Source: Krasilnikovia cinnamomea (GTDB taxonomy: Bacteria > Actinomycetota > Actinomycetes > Mycobacteriales > Micromonosporaceae). From it: a stretch of 64,000 bases of DNA. Location: NCBI RefSeq assembly GCF_004217545.1, contig NZ_SHKY01000001.1, positions 186,001-250,000 on the forward strand, given 5' to 3'. The notes beneath the pieces are model-generated. The model saw only the letters and a list, made by a program, of their open reading frames with translations, had not been told where the DNA came from and searched no databases. Made by a program: the position numbers and the translations under genes. This document shows, piece by piece, positions 1 to 8,654 of the stretch (positions are counted from its first letter, which is position 1; each line of letters begins with the position of its first letter).

Positions 1-1
1 G

Positions 2-826
2 GTCGACCTCGACATCACCGACATGCTGACGAACCTGGCCACCGGCCAGCAGCCGGTCGTGGTGCCGCACCCGACGCTGCCCGCGGACGAGGAACCGGAG
101 GACGCCGCCGGGAACACCACGGCGGAGCGGCCGGAGCCGTCGGTCATGTCCCGCCCGGAGCCGGTCGAGCCGAAAACCCCCGTACGCCCGCTCAAGCCAC
201 TGTCCGCCGAGGACCTGGCCGCGATCCGCTGGCGGCTGGACGGGGGAACGCTGCGCGAGGTCGTCGACGACCGTGACGCCCTGCGCGAGCTGGGGGTCCG
301 CCTCGACGAGCCGCTGGCCGGCGAGGCGGACCACGCGACCCGGGCCGGGCTGCTGTCCGTACGGGCAGAGGTGTACCGCCTGCTCGACGAGCTGGGCATG
401 GCCGCCGCCGCCAGCCGGCTCGCGCTCAGCCACGCCGAGTCCTCGGGCGACGTGCAGGCGATCGTCATCGCGCAGGCCGAGCTGGCACACGTGCTGCGGC
501 TGCGCGGCGACCACGCCGAGGCGGACCGCCTGTTCGAGGTGGCGGCCAGTTCCGAGGCGCCGCCGGTGCTGCGCAGCGTGGTGCACGAGAACGCCGGCCG
601 CAGCTGCTTCGACCAGGGACGGCACATGGAGGCCCTGGATCATTTCGCGCGGGCGATCCGGCTCGGCGACCCCGAGGACCTCGACCTGGTGGAACGCGTC
701 GACGTCTCCCTGGAGGCGGTCTACATCCACGTGCTCCGCGACGGGTGGGGGCCGTACCCGCGCCTGCGCCGGGAGATCCTCGGCGAGCCGGCCGAGCGAC
801 CGGCCGCCACCGCCGCGACAGGATAG
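2..826 (+). CDS. TPR-like helical protein, C-terminal part (5' end outside window)
   Basis: The reading frame is open from the window edge (base 2) and ends with TAG at 826. The first in-frame ATG is at 23, but the frame continues upstream, so the true start is probably outside. The visible part has an acidic, proline-rich stretch (about the first 65 residues) and then a run of paired helices rich in Ala and Leu, with conserved spacing such as A-LA---GDHAEADRLFEVAA and H-EALDHFARAIRLGD, typical of tetratricopeptide repeats. Such modules bind partner proteins; no catalytic motif is seen. It is convergent with the ABC permease gene, with 7 bases between the stops. Function unknown. Confidence 0.6.
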   Translation, partial: VDLDITDMLTNLATGQQPVVVPHPTLPADEEPEDAAGNTTAERPEPSVMSRPEPVEPKTPVRPLKPLSAEDLAAIRWRLDGGTLREVVDDRDALRELGVRLDEPLAGEADHATRAGLLSVRAEVYRLLDELGMAAAASRLALSHAESSGDVQAIVIAQAELAHVLRLRGDHAEADRLFEVAASSEAPPVLRSVVHENAGRSCFDQGRHMEALDHFARAIRLGDPEDLDLVERVDVSLEAVYIHVLRDGWGPYPRLRREILGEPAERPAATAATG

Positions 827-833
827 GCCCGGC

Positions 834-2018
834 TCACTCGGTCCGCAGCGCGACCACCGGGTCCAGCCGGCCGGCACGTTGCGCCGGGACCACCCCGAAG
901 ACGATCCCGACGGCGGCGGACACTCCGAACGCGAGGGTCAACGACCACCAGGTGATCGCGGCCGGCACCGGGGAGAGTCGATCCACCAGCAGCGCGACCC
1001 CCACACCCAGGGCCATCCCCACCACCCCGCCGATCGTGGTGAGCAGCACCGCCTCCAGCAGGAACTGCACGCCGATGTCGCGCGGCCGGGCGCCGACGGC
1101 CTTGCGCAACCCGATCTCCCGGGTCCGCTCCCGCACGCTGACCAGCATGATGTTCGAAACCCCCACCCCGCCGACGAGCAGGCTGATGCCCGCGATGGCG
1201 GCCAGCACCCCGGTGAGTACGCCCAGGATGTCGCCGAGCACGCCGAGGATCTGCTGCTGCGTGACCGCGCTGAAGTCGGTGTCGGGATGCCGTTTGACCA
1301 GCGCCGCCACGACCGCGTCGCCGAGCGCGTCGATGCGGTCCCGGTCGGGTGCCCGGATGGCCAGCGCGTCGATGCGGTCGGTGCCCAGTAGCCGCTGCGC
1401 GGCCGTGACGGGGATGTGCACCTCGCCGTCGCGGTCCACGCCGAGGCTCTGCCCGAGCGGCGCGAACGTGCCGACGACCCGGAACCGCACGCCGCCCAGG
1501 GTGATCTGCCGGCCGATCGGGTCCCGGTCGCCGAACAGCGTACGGGCGGTGCCGGCGCCCAGCACCGCCACCCGGCGGCCGGTGCTGACGTCCGCCTGGG
1601 TCAGGTACGTACCGCGGTCCAGCCGCCGGACGAAGACGTCCGGGGTGCTCTCCAGGACGCCCTGCATGCTGGCGAAGGCGGACCTGCTGCCGGCGCGGAC
1701 GGTCTGGCCGGATTGGACGGTGACCGCCACCCGGGACCGGTCGCCGACGACCCGGGTGACCGCGTCGACGTCGTCCAGGGTGAGGGTGGAGACCGTGGGG
1801 GCGGCACCGGCGGCGAGCCGGCCCGGCACGACGATGAGCAGGTTGGAGCCGAGCCCCTCGACCTGGCGTTCGATCAGCTGCTTGGTGCCGGTGCCGATCG
1901 CGACCAGCGCCACCACGGCGGCCACTCCGATGACCACGCCGAGCATGGTGAGCACACTTCTCAACCGGTTGGCGCGCAGCGCGTCCAGGGCGACCCGCCA
2001 CGCCTCGGCCACCCTCAC
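834..2018 (-). CDS. MacB-like ABC transporter permease
   Basis: The 394-residue protein has the MacB/FtsX layout: one N-terminal membrane segment (about residues 19-45, starting LRSVLTMLGVVIGVAAV), a large extracytoplasmic domain (about 50-265) and three C-terminal membrane segments ending in the typical VVALRTE tail. It would be the membrane subunit of an exporter coupled to the ATPase encoded just upstream. The ATG start overlaps the ATPase stop by 4 bases (ATGA), so the two are translationally coupled. In MacAB-type systems this subunit works mechanically, moving substrates outside the membrane; the substrate here cannot be told. Length and topology are normal for the family. Confidence 0.85.
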   Translation of the reverse strand: MRVAEAWRVALDALRANRLRSVLTMLGVVIGVAAVVALVAIGTGTKQLIERQVEGLGSNLLIVVPGRLAAGAAPTVSTLTLDDVDAVTRVVGDRSRVAVTVQSGQTVRAGSRSAFASMQGVLESTPDVFVRRLDRGTYLTQADVSTGRRVAVLGAGTARTLFGDRDPIGRQITLGGVRFRVVGTFAPLGQSLGVDRDGEVHIPVTAAQRLLGTDRIDALAIRAPDRDRIDALGDAVVAALVKRHPDTDFSAVTQQQILGVLGDILGVLTGVLAAIAGISLLVGGVGVSNIMLVSVRERTREIGLRKAVGARPRDIGVQFLLEAVLLTTIGGVVGMALGVGVALLVDRLSPVPAAITWWSLTLAFGVSAAVGIVFGVVPAQRAGRLDPVVALRTE

Positions 2019-2794
2019 GCCGCACCACCGTCCGCCACGCGACCGTCCACGATGCGGCCGTCGGGCGCGAGGCCGTGAGGTACGTCCGGAGCCTCGCCCG
2101 AGGGCGGGGTGGGCGGTGGAGCCTCGACGATGAGGCCGTCGCGCATGACGATCTGGCGGCGGGCCCGGGCCGCGACGTCGCGGTCGTGGGTGACCAGGAC
2201 CACGGCGACGCCGTCCGCGTTGAGCGACTCCAGCAGCGCCAGCACCGACCGGCCGGTCGCCGAGTCGAGGTTGCCGGTGGGCTCGTCGGCCAGCAGCACC
2301 GACGGCTCGGTGACCAGGGCGCGGGCGATGGCGACCCGCTGCTGCTCGCCACCGGACATCTGGTTGGGGCGGTGCCCGACGCGGTGTCCCAGGCCGACCC
2401 GGTCGAGCAGGGCCGCGGCGCGGCGGTGCCGCTCGCGGCGCCCGATCCCGCGGTACACCAGCGGCAGCGCCACGTTGTCCCGCGCGGTGGTACGGGCCAG
2501 CAGGTGGAACGACTGGAACACGAAGCCGATGGTCTCGTTGCGCAGCCGGGCCATCTCGCCCGCCGAGAGCGTGGCCACGTCCCGGCCACCGATGAGCAGT
2601 TGGCCGCTGGTCGGCCGGTCCAGGGCGCCGAGCAGGTGCATGAGGGTGGACTTGCCCGAGCCCGAGGTGCCGACGATCGCCACGTAGTCGCCCGGCTCGA
2701 CGGTCAGCGAGACCCCGCGCAGCGCCGGCACGGACACCCCGTCCAGCTCGTACGTGCGGGTGATGCCGGTGGCCACGATCGCGGGTGTGGTCAC
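2015..2794 (-). CDS. MacB/LolD-type ABC transporter ATP-binding protein
   Basis: This 259-residue ATPase has all core motifs: Walker A (GTSGSGKST, near residue 40), a Q-loop (FVFQSFHLL), the signature SGGEQQRVAIARAL, Walker B (LLADEPTGNLD) and the switch His (VTHD). The FQSFHLL and NLDS sequences are typical of the MacB/LolD export ATPases. The GTG start at 2794 overlaps the TGA stop of the adaptor gene by 4 bases, and the 3' end overlaps the permease start. A longer upstream frame exists but is only a shadow of the adaptor gene. The C-terminal 40 residues are Pro/Gly-rich and not part of the fold. Confidence 0.88.
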   Translation of the reverse strand: MTTPAIVATGITRTYELDGVSVPALRGVSLTVEPGDYVAIVGTSGSGKSTLMHLLGALDRPTSGQLLIGGRDVATLSAGEMARLRNETIGFVFQSFHLLARTTARDNVALPLVYRGIGRRERHRRAAALLDRVGLGHRVGHRPNQMSGGEQQRVAIARALVTEPSVLLADEPTGNLDSATGRSVLALLESLNADGVAVVLVTHDRDVAARARRQIVMRDGLIVEAPPPTPPSGEAPDVPHGLAPDGRIVDGRVADGGAA

Positions 2795-4296
2795 CGGGGC
2801 AGCTCCTGGCCGGGCCGGACCTGGTCGGCGCCGCCGATCACGATCCGTTCGCCGGTCCGTACCCCGGAGACGACCTGCACCACGTCCTCGCCCTGGACGC
2901 CGAGGGTGACCGGCACCCGCTCGGCGCGGCCGGACCGGACCGCCCAGACGGTGTCGCGCCCGTCGGCGGTGACGATCGCGGCGGCGGGCACGGTCACGGC
3001 GTCGGTGGCCTGCCGGACCCGCAGGCGGAGGACCGCGCTCATCCCGGGCCGCGGGGTCGGGGCGGGTCGGCCGTCGGGGTAGCGGCCCGCGCCGAGCTCC
3101 AGCCTGGCCCGGTACGAGACGCCGCCGCGCGAGGAGGTGGTGGGCAGCAGGTCGACCGCCCGTACCGTGGCCCGGTAGGTGGCACCGGTGGCGGCGTCCA
3201 GTTCGACGTCGGCGCGGACGCCGGGCCGCACGAGCAACACGTCGGTCTCGTCGACGTCCGCGGCGAGGCCGAGCCGGTCCACGTCGACCACCGTGAGGAT
3301 CGGGGTACCGGCGCTGACGGCGGCACCTTCGGGCACGGCCGCGTCGACCCCCGGCAGGGCCGGACCGGCGGCACCCGTCGCGGCGCCCGCCCCGGCTCCG
3401 GCGGCGGTGCCCGCGCCGGCGGACAGCAGGTCGTTCAGGGAGGTCGCGCCGCCGGACGGGGTACCGCCGAGCTGCACCACCCCGGAGACCGGGGCCCGCA
3501 GGGTCAGCGCGTCGACGGCGGCGTCGGCCAGCTCGTACGCCTGTTGGGCCTGCATCCGCTGGGCGGCGCCGAGTGCGCCGACGGCTTGGCCGAGGCTCGC
3601 CACGCCACGCTGCACGGAACGCACGGCGGCCGAGGCGGTCTGCGACACCGCGGCGTACTGGCGGCGGGCGGCGTCGAGCTGGGCCAGCAGCGCCGCACGC
3701 AACTGCGGGTCGCTGACCTGGCGGGCCGCGTCCCGGGCGGCGGCGAACGCGTCCGCGGCGGACGCGTCGGTACGGCGCTGCGCCGCCGCGACGCCCGAGC
3801 TGCCGCCGGCCGGCACGCCGGTGCCGCCGGAGGACCGCTCGAGTGCCCGCCGCGCGTCGCGCAGCCGCCGCTGCGTGGCGGGCGAGTCGATGACGGCCAC
3901 GACCTGCCCCTTGCGGACCCGGTGGCCCGCGTCGACGCGCAGCTCGGCGAGGGTGCCGTCGGCCGGGGCGTTGACGGTGGCGGCGGCCCGCGCGGTCACC
4001 GAACCGGGCGCCTCGACGATCTCGGCGACCGTGCCCTGGGCGGCGGTGCCGAGCGTGACGCCGGTCGCCTTGTCGCCGCACGAGGCGGCGGTCAGGCAGG
4101 CGAGCAGGACGGCCGCCGCGAACAGCACGACTGGCCGGCGCCCAGGAACAGCTCGTCGCCCGGAATCGAGGCGGCGCTTGACGGCAGGGCCCCCGGAAGC
4201 AGGGCGACCCGTCGACGCGGGGCGGTCCTCGGATGCGGGTCGGCGCGGGAGATCAAGACCGCGCGGGTCGGCAGGTCGGCGCTGGGCGGCAGGCAC
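2791..4296 (-). CDS. HlyD/MacA-like efflux adaptor protein
   Basis: The 501-residue protein is the first gene of the adaptor-ATPase-permease operon. After a basic, proline-rich N terminus there is one membrane segment (about residues 55-75, VVLFAAAVLLACLTAASC), where a Cys could be lipidated. Next come the biotinyl-lipoyl-like half motifs (VNAPADGTLAELRVDAGHRVRKGQ and LRAPVSGVVQLGG), a long Ala/Arg/Gln-rich helical hairpin between them, and beta-barrel and membrane-proximal domains. Adaptors of this type join the permease to the substrate path outside the membrane. The GTG start at 4296 is the only workable start found before the membrane segment; the ribosome binding site is weak. Confidence 0.82.
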   Translation of the reverse strand: MPAAQRRPADPRGLDLPRRPASEDRPASTGRPASGGPAVKRRLDSGRRAVPGRRPVVLFAAAVLLACLTAASCGDKATGVTLGTAAQGTVAEIVEAPGSVTARAAATVNAPADGTLAELRVDAGHRVRKGQVVAVIDSPATQRRLRDARRALERSSGGTGVPAGGSSGVAAAQRRTDASAADAFAAARDAARQVSDPQLRAALLAQLDAARRQYAAVSQTASAAVRSVQRGVASLGQAVGALGAAQRMQAQQAYELADAAVDALTLRAPVSGVVQLGGTPSGGATSLNDLLSAGAGTAAGAGAGAATGAAGPALPGVDAAVPEGAAVSAGTPILTVVDVDRLGLAADVDETDVLLVRPGVRADVELDAATGATYRATVRAVDLLPTTSSRGGVSYRARLELGAGRYPDGRPAPTPRPGMSAVLRLRVRQATDAVTVPAAAIVTADGRDTVWAVRSGRAERVPVTLGVQGEDVVQVVSGVRTGERIVIGGADQVRPGQELPR

Positions 4297-4491
4297 GGGG
4301 CCATGCTATGCCGGTGGATCAGCGTCGACCGATCCGTGTACGACCTCCGCCCGGCTTGCCCAGGCCTGATACACGATGCCTGGTTTCGGGCGCTGTCGCG
4401 CCGCCGACAGGGCGGGTTGCCGACGCGGCGCACCGGATCGAACGCCGCCGCGATCCGGACCTGGCCGCCTGTGAGAGCACGGAAACGACAC

Positions 4492-4520
4492 GCGGCCCAC
4501 CGGCGTCGCCGGTGGGCCGC
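4492..4520 (-). terminator. Strong stem-loop, likely terminator of the L,D-transpeptidase gene
   Basis: A perfect 13-bp inverted repeat (arms 4492-4504 and 4508-4520) with a 3-base loop lies 18 bases beyond the stop of the L,D-transpeptidase gene. No U-tract follows, which is usual for high-GC actinomycetes. The remaining 190 bases up to the adaptor gene start (4297-4491) hold nothing else recognised; they must contain the promoter of the efflux operon. Confidence 0.7.
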
Positions 4521-4537
4521 GCTCACGGTACGGCGGA

Positions 4538-5293
4538 TCAGGTGCCGGGACGGCGCCCGAACACCTTGACCGTGGTGCCGGACTTGAGCATGCCGTAGAA
4601 CTTCTTGGCGTCCGACGGCAGCATGTTGACGCAGCCGTGCGAGCCGCGCCACGCGTCGTGCAGGTAGGTGGTGGTCTGGTGCAGGCCGATGCCACCCACG
4701 AAACGCTGCCAGTACGGCATCCACACCTTGTACTTCTCGGAGTACTCCTTCGACGCCCGCTGCCAGATGCGGTAGGTGCCGGTGGGGGTGCGGTAGCCCT
4801 TCATGCCGGTGCGGGTGACGCTCGGCTTGGTGTACACCTTGCCGTTCTTCATCACCCAGATGGTCTGATGGGACAGGTCGACGCAGACCGTGGTCCGGCT
4901 CTTGCTGGCCTTGCACGCCTTGGTGTTGGTGGCGGCGATCCGCTTGGCCACCCCGCGCGTGGTCGGGCCGGCGAGGCCGGCGGCCGGCTGGATGCCGAAG
5001 CGCCGCTGGAACTTCTTGATTGCCGCGCAGTCCGCGGCCGACTGCTTGCCGTCGACGGTGACCGCGCCGAATCCGCCGATCTTCTTAAGGTAGCCCTCGA
5101 CCTGGCGCTGGTACTTGCCCGTCGAACACGAGGCCGCCGCGGCCTGGCGAACCACCACGGCCGCCGGTGCGGCAGCGGCCACCGGGCCCGCCGCAACGGC
5201 CGCGCCGGGTGTCAGCGCGACGGCGCCGAGACCGCCGCCGAGGCCCGCCGCCAGAGCGGCGGTGACCAGGCGCACGGAAACTCGCTGTTGCAA
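4538..5293 (-). CDS. L,D-transpeptidase (YkuD) with peptidoglycan-binding domain
   Basis: This 251-residue exported enzyme makes 3-3 cross-links in peptidoglycan or attaches proteins to it. A signal peptide (about residues 1-30, ending in AVAAG) is followed by a PG_binding_1-type helical domain (about 60-125, with FQRRFGIQPAAGLAGPTTRG) and a YkuD catalytic domain (about 130-245). The catalytic motif SHGCVNM is at about residues 217-223, with the nucleophile Cys and the upstream His (GIGLH). The start is taken as TTG at 5293, because a strong GGGGAGGA box lies 6 bases before it; the first in-frame GTG is too far from that box. It is monocistronic, ending at the strong hairpin. Confidence 0.9.
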   Translation of the reverse strand: MQQRVSVRLVTAALAAGLGGGLGAVALTPGAAVAAGPVAAAAPAAVVVRQAAAASCSTGKYQRQVEGYLKKIGGFGAVTVDGKQSAADCAAIKKFQRRFGIQPAAGLAGPTTRGVAKRIAATNTKACKASKSRTTVCVDLSHQTIWVMKNGKVYTKPSVTRTGMKGYRTPTGTYRIWQRASKEYSEKYKVWMPYWQRFVGGIGLHQTTTYLHDAWRGSHGCVNMLPSDAKKFYGMLKSGTTVKVFGRRPGT

Positions 5294-5439
5294 ATCTTCC
5301 TCCCCGAACAGATGTGTCCCGACATAGAAGCACAGGACTGTGTGGCGCAGGATCCTCCGGCCGGCCGTGGCACGAAACCGTGACCTCGGCGGGCGCACTA
5401 CCACTGACCAGGCGGTCCGCGGTGCGCTGCCCGGCTGGC

Positions 5440-7716
5440 CTAGCGCAGGTAGACGAGGCCGTCGGAGGTGACGGTCGGGCGGCCGCCCGTGCCGCGGACG
5501 ACGATGGCGACGGTGTGCCGGCCCTTGGCGAAGGTGCGGGTCCACAACGCCTGCCGGTAGCTGTTCTTGCCGGCCTTGAGGTCGAGGGTGCCCACCTTCC
5601 GGCCGTCCAGGTAGACGTCGACCTTGCCGGACTTGGTGCTGCGGGCGAACAGCAGAGCCGCCGAACTGCCGGTGAAGGTCCAGGTCAGCTTCGCGTTGCG
5701 GGTGCCGGTGGTCAGCGCCTTGCCGCCCAGGTGGGCGCTCTTCGAGGCGGTACGCCACTTTCCGCCCCGCTTGGCCTTGGTCTCCGGCAGCAGCACCACG
5801 GTCCGGCCGACCGTCGCGGCGCCGGTGTTGCCCGCCACGTCCTTCGCCGCGAGTTTCCAGTAGGTGCCGCCCGGCTTGACCGCGGTGGCCCACGAGGTGG
5901 TCGTCGGGCCGAAGGTCCGCGCGGCCGGCGCGGTGACCGCCACCGACGCCAGCTTGGCGTTGTCGGCGGCCCGGAAGGTGAGGGTCACCGGCACGGACTT
6001 GGCCGAGACGGTGCCGCCGCGCAGCACCACCGCCGGGGCGCCGGGGAAGGTGGGGGCGGTGGTGTCCCCCACGACCGTCGAGGCCGTGGAGGTGCCCGTG
6101 GCGCCGTTGTCGCGCACGGCCCGGACCTGCAACTTGTGGGCGCCGCCCGGCACCTGAACGGTGGCGGACCGGTCGGCGGGGCCCGCGGTGCCCACGACCG
6201 ACCCGTCGACCAGCAACTCGAAGCGGGTGAGCACAGTGGACGGGTTGGCGATCGCCCACGTCATGGTGACCGGGCCCCGGGTGTAGTAGGTCCCGCCGGA
6301 GACCCCGGCGCCGCCGCCCGGCTTGGCGGTGAGGCCGTAGATCCCCGCGTCGGCCTCGGCCCGGATGTCGGCGAGCTGGGCGTACAGCGCGTCGCCGGGG
6401 CACTCGGTCGCGACGCCGTCGCGGTGCCCGGAGATCCGCGCGAACGTGACCACGGTGCCCTTGGGGAACTTGCCGTCGGAGACGCCCTCGGTCATCTTCG
6501 TGCTGCTGGTGGGCGCGAAGCCGTACATGCCGAGCTTGTACGCCGCCAGCTGCGCGATCGTCGTCTGGGTCGTGGCGGGCGCCCGGTCCTTGATGTACGT
6601 GCCCAGCACCGCGATGGCGGCCGAGCCGGTGTTGAACCCGTACGTGTGTGCGCCGATGACCGGCTTGTCCACCCCGCCCTTGCGGCCCTCGAACAGGGTG
6701 CCGCACTTGTCCGTCAGGAAGTTGTAGCCGATGTCGTTCCAGCGCCGGCTCTGCACGTGGTACGCGAGGATGCCCCGGACGATCGACGGTGAGTCGGCGC
6801 ACTGGTAGTCGTTGGTCCCGGCGGTGTGGTGCACGAAGAGCACGCCGACGTTGCCGGCGTAGTCGGGCGCGTTCTTGACCAGGCCCTCGTCCGCCTGCCA
6901 TCCGGCCCGGCTGACGTACGGTGGCAGGCCGCCCGGCAGCGTCGCCCGGGCCGCCTTGCGCGGCGCGGCGGGCGTGGTCGCCGCCTTGGTCGGGGCGGTC
7001 GTGGTCACGGCGGGTGCGGGCGGGGTGCTCGCGGGCGCGGCCGGTGGTGGTGGCGCGCTGGTCTCCTCGGACGCGGACGGCTGGGGCGCCGGTGAGCTCG
7101 GGTCGGCCGCCTCCTCGCCGCCGCCCTGGCCACCGCTGGCCCCCCGGGCGTTCGCGGTGGAGTCGAGCAGTTCGAGGCGCAGCCCGGCGGGCAACGCGCG
7201 GGTGACCCCACCGGCGGCGTCCACCACCCGGGCGGCCACGCCGTCGGCCGGGCCGACCCACAGCGGCTCGGTGCCACCGCGGGGGTGGCCGCCGCGCTCG
7301 GCGGCGGTGTCCGGCCCGAGGCTGTCGTCGGAGTCCAGGGTGCGCCACGGCGACCACGCGCCGGTGGCGACCGCGCGGGTCCGGACCTGGACGGTGCCGG
7401 CCACCCGGGCAGCGGGATCGGTCCAGGTGATACCGAGCAGGCTGAACCTGTCCGTGCGGCGCTCGGACACCTTCAGGGTGTGGGCCCGGCGGTCGGCCGG
7501 GGCGATGTCGAGGCTCTGCCGGGCCACCTTGAGCGGCGGCCCCTTGGGAGCGGCCGGCTCGGCGGGGTCGGCGGCGGGACGTGCGGCTACCGGGTCCGCG
7601 GCGGCGGCCTGGTGGGGTGACGCCCCGGGCCGGTTCAGCGCGATCGCCGCCGTACCCACGGCGACGACTGCGGTGGATACGAGCACACCGATGACCTGGC
7701 GCCGGTTCACGCTCAC
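5440..7716 (-). CDS. PGRP-type N-acetylmuramoyl-L-alanine amidase, exported
   Basis: The 758-residue protein begins with a signal that resembles a Tat leader (NRRQVIGVLVST) and has a Pro/Ala-rich spacer. The peptidoglycan recognition/amidase_2 domain lies at about residues 265-455. The zinc ligands needed for amidase activity are visible: His in LFVHHTAG (about 293), His in ISGHRDG (about 430) and Cys in ATECPGD (about 438). Two or three Ig-like/bacterial surface domains follow, and the last 100 residues form a separate beta-rich domain. GTG at 7716 or 7710 can both be the start; a longer frame to 7842 has no signal-peptide logic. It probably trims cell-wall peptide stems during growth. Confidence 0.85.
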   Translation of the reverse strand: MSVNRRQVIGVLVSTAVVAVGTAAIALNRPGASPHQAAAADPVAARPAADPAEPAAPKGPPLKVARQSLDIAPADRRAHTLKVSERRTDRFSLLGITWTDPAARVAGTVQVRTRAVATGAWSPWRTLDSDDSLGPDTAAERGGHPRGGTEPLWVGPADGVAARVVDAAGGVTRALPAGLRLELLDSTANARGASGGQGGGEEAADPSSPAPQPSASEETSAPPPPAAPASTPPAPAVTTTAPTKAATTPAAPRKAARATLPGGLPPYVSRAGWQADEGLVKNAPDYAGNVGVLFVHHTAGTNDYQCADSPSIVRGILAYHVQSRRWNDIGYNFLTDKCGTLFEGRKGGVDKPVIGAHTYGFNTGSAAIAVLGTYIKDRAPATTQTTIAQLAAYKLGMYGFAPTSSTKMTEGVSDGKFPKGTVVTFARISGHRDGVATECPGDALYAQLADIRAEADAGIYGLTAKPGGGAGVSGGTYYTRGPVTMTWAIANPSTVLTRFELLVDGSVVGTAGPADRSATVQVPGGAHKLQVRAVRDNGATGTSTASTVVGDTTAPTFPGAPAVVLRGGTVSAKSVPVTLTFRAADNAKLASVAVTAPAARTFGPTTTSWATAVKPGGTYWKLAAKDVAGNTGAATVGRTVVLLPETKAKRGGKWRTASKSAHLGGKALTTGTRNAKLTWTFTGSSAALLFARSTKSGKVDVYLDGRKVGTLDLKAGKNSYRQALWTRTFAKGRHTVAIVVRGTGGRPTVTSDGLVYLR

Positions 7717-7887
7717 CCCCGTACCTGCCGGTCGCGGGCGCGTCCGGATCGGCCGTGAGGCTACCGGTTCGGGTGGGGGCCGCGCGGGCCGCTCCCGGTC
7801 CCTCCACAGTCGACGAACGTCCGGGACCTCGGGAACCTCCACCGTTCGGCCAGATCGATTGGGGCCGAACGGATGATATTGCCAGGC

Positions 7888-8526
7888 TCACACCCCGAAC
7901 CACCGGCGGCACGCGTCGACGCCCGACACGGTCACCTCGCGGCCGTACCCCGTGGCCTGCCACGCCTCGGCGGTCAGCCGTACATGCCGCAGTTCGGCGC
8001 GGCCGGTCGTCTCGGCCACGAACCCCAGCCCGTTGTCGGCGTAGCCGAGCCGCCGGGACACCCCGAGCGAGGCGGCGTTGGTCACCACCGCGGAGCTCAC
8101 CGCGGCGAGCGCACCGAGATGGTCGAACGCGAGCCCGAGCGCGGCCATCCGCATCGCCACTCCCAGCCCGCGCCCGCGCGCCGGGGGCACCAGCCAGGAG
8201 GCGGTGTCGACCGTACGCAGCACCGCGAAGTTGTCGCCCTCGACGGTCTGCACCCCCACCAGCTCCCCCGCGTGCCGGACCGCCAGGTGCAGCACCCACG
8301 ACGACGGTGACCAGGTGCCCAGCGCGCGCCAGTACCCCTGGCAGAACAGCCGGCGCTCGTTCTGCGCCGCCGACTGCTCGTCGAACAGCTCCAGCCGGGG
8401 GTCGTGTCCGACGTCGCCGGGCAGCGCGCCCGCGAGCTGTGGCAAATCGTCCTCGCGGACCGGCCGCAGGGTGACCGTCCGGCAGGCGAGCCGGATCCCG
8501 AACAGCGGCCAGTCAGCCATCGTCAT
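7888..8526 (-). CDS. GNAT family N-acetyltransferase (RimJ/RimL type)
   Basis: The 212-residue protein starts with the typical RimJ-like opening (TVTLRPVREDDLPQL) and has the acetyl-CoA pyrophosphate loop signature PPARGRGLGVAMRMAAL at about residues 120-135, followed by the TNAASLGVSRRLGY helix common to this family. It would transfer an acetyl group from acetyl-CoA to an amine; the acceptor is unknown. Two close ATG codons (8526 and 8520) can serve as the start, and the frame extends further upstream without better support. It stands alone between the amidase and the ABC exporter. Confidence 0.82.
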   Translation of the reverse strand: MTMADWPLFGIRLACRTVTLRPVREDDLPQLAGALPGDVGHDPRLELFDEQSAAQNERRLFCQGYWRALGTWSPSSWVLHLAVRHAGELVGVQTVEGDNFAVLRTVDTASWLVPPARGRGLGVAMRMAALGLAFDHLGALAAVSSAVVTNAASLGVSRRLGYADNGLGFVAETTGRAELRHVRLTAEAWQATGYGREVTVSGVDACRRWFGV

Positions 8527-8614
8527 GCAGCGAGCATGGCGGCCACGGCCGCCGCGCACTACCGGGTTGCCGGATCCCGCTAGATCCAGCCGCTTGACGT
8601 CTCAGCGACCGCAA

Positions 8615-8646
8615 GGCCACGCCGGCCGAACCGGCCCGGCGTGGCC
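8615..8646 (-). terminator. Stem-loop after the FtsX-type permease gene
   Basis: An 11-bp perfect inverted repeat (8615-8625 with 8636-8646) with a 10-base loop lies 9 bases past the stop of the permease gene at 8655. It is placed to end the minus-strand exporter operon. Confidence 0.65.
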
Positions 8647-8654
8647 CCGCAGCG

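Noticed and set aside
2785..4569. Long plus-strand frame antisense to the efflux adaptor
   Set aside because: Composition is Gly/Arg-biased and no domain is visible; normal for high-GC shadow frames.
5294..5439. Leader region before the L,D-transpeptidase gene, considered as a cyclic-dinucleotide riboswitch
   Set aside because: It is too short and no conserved riboswitch motif was recognised by eye.
5440..8299. Very long minus-strand frame (4538-8299) crossing several genes
   Set aside because: It is an antisense or alternate-frame shadow with Arg/Pro-rich composition; only its distal part is the L,D-transpeptidase.
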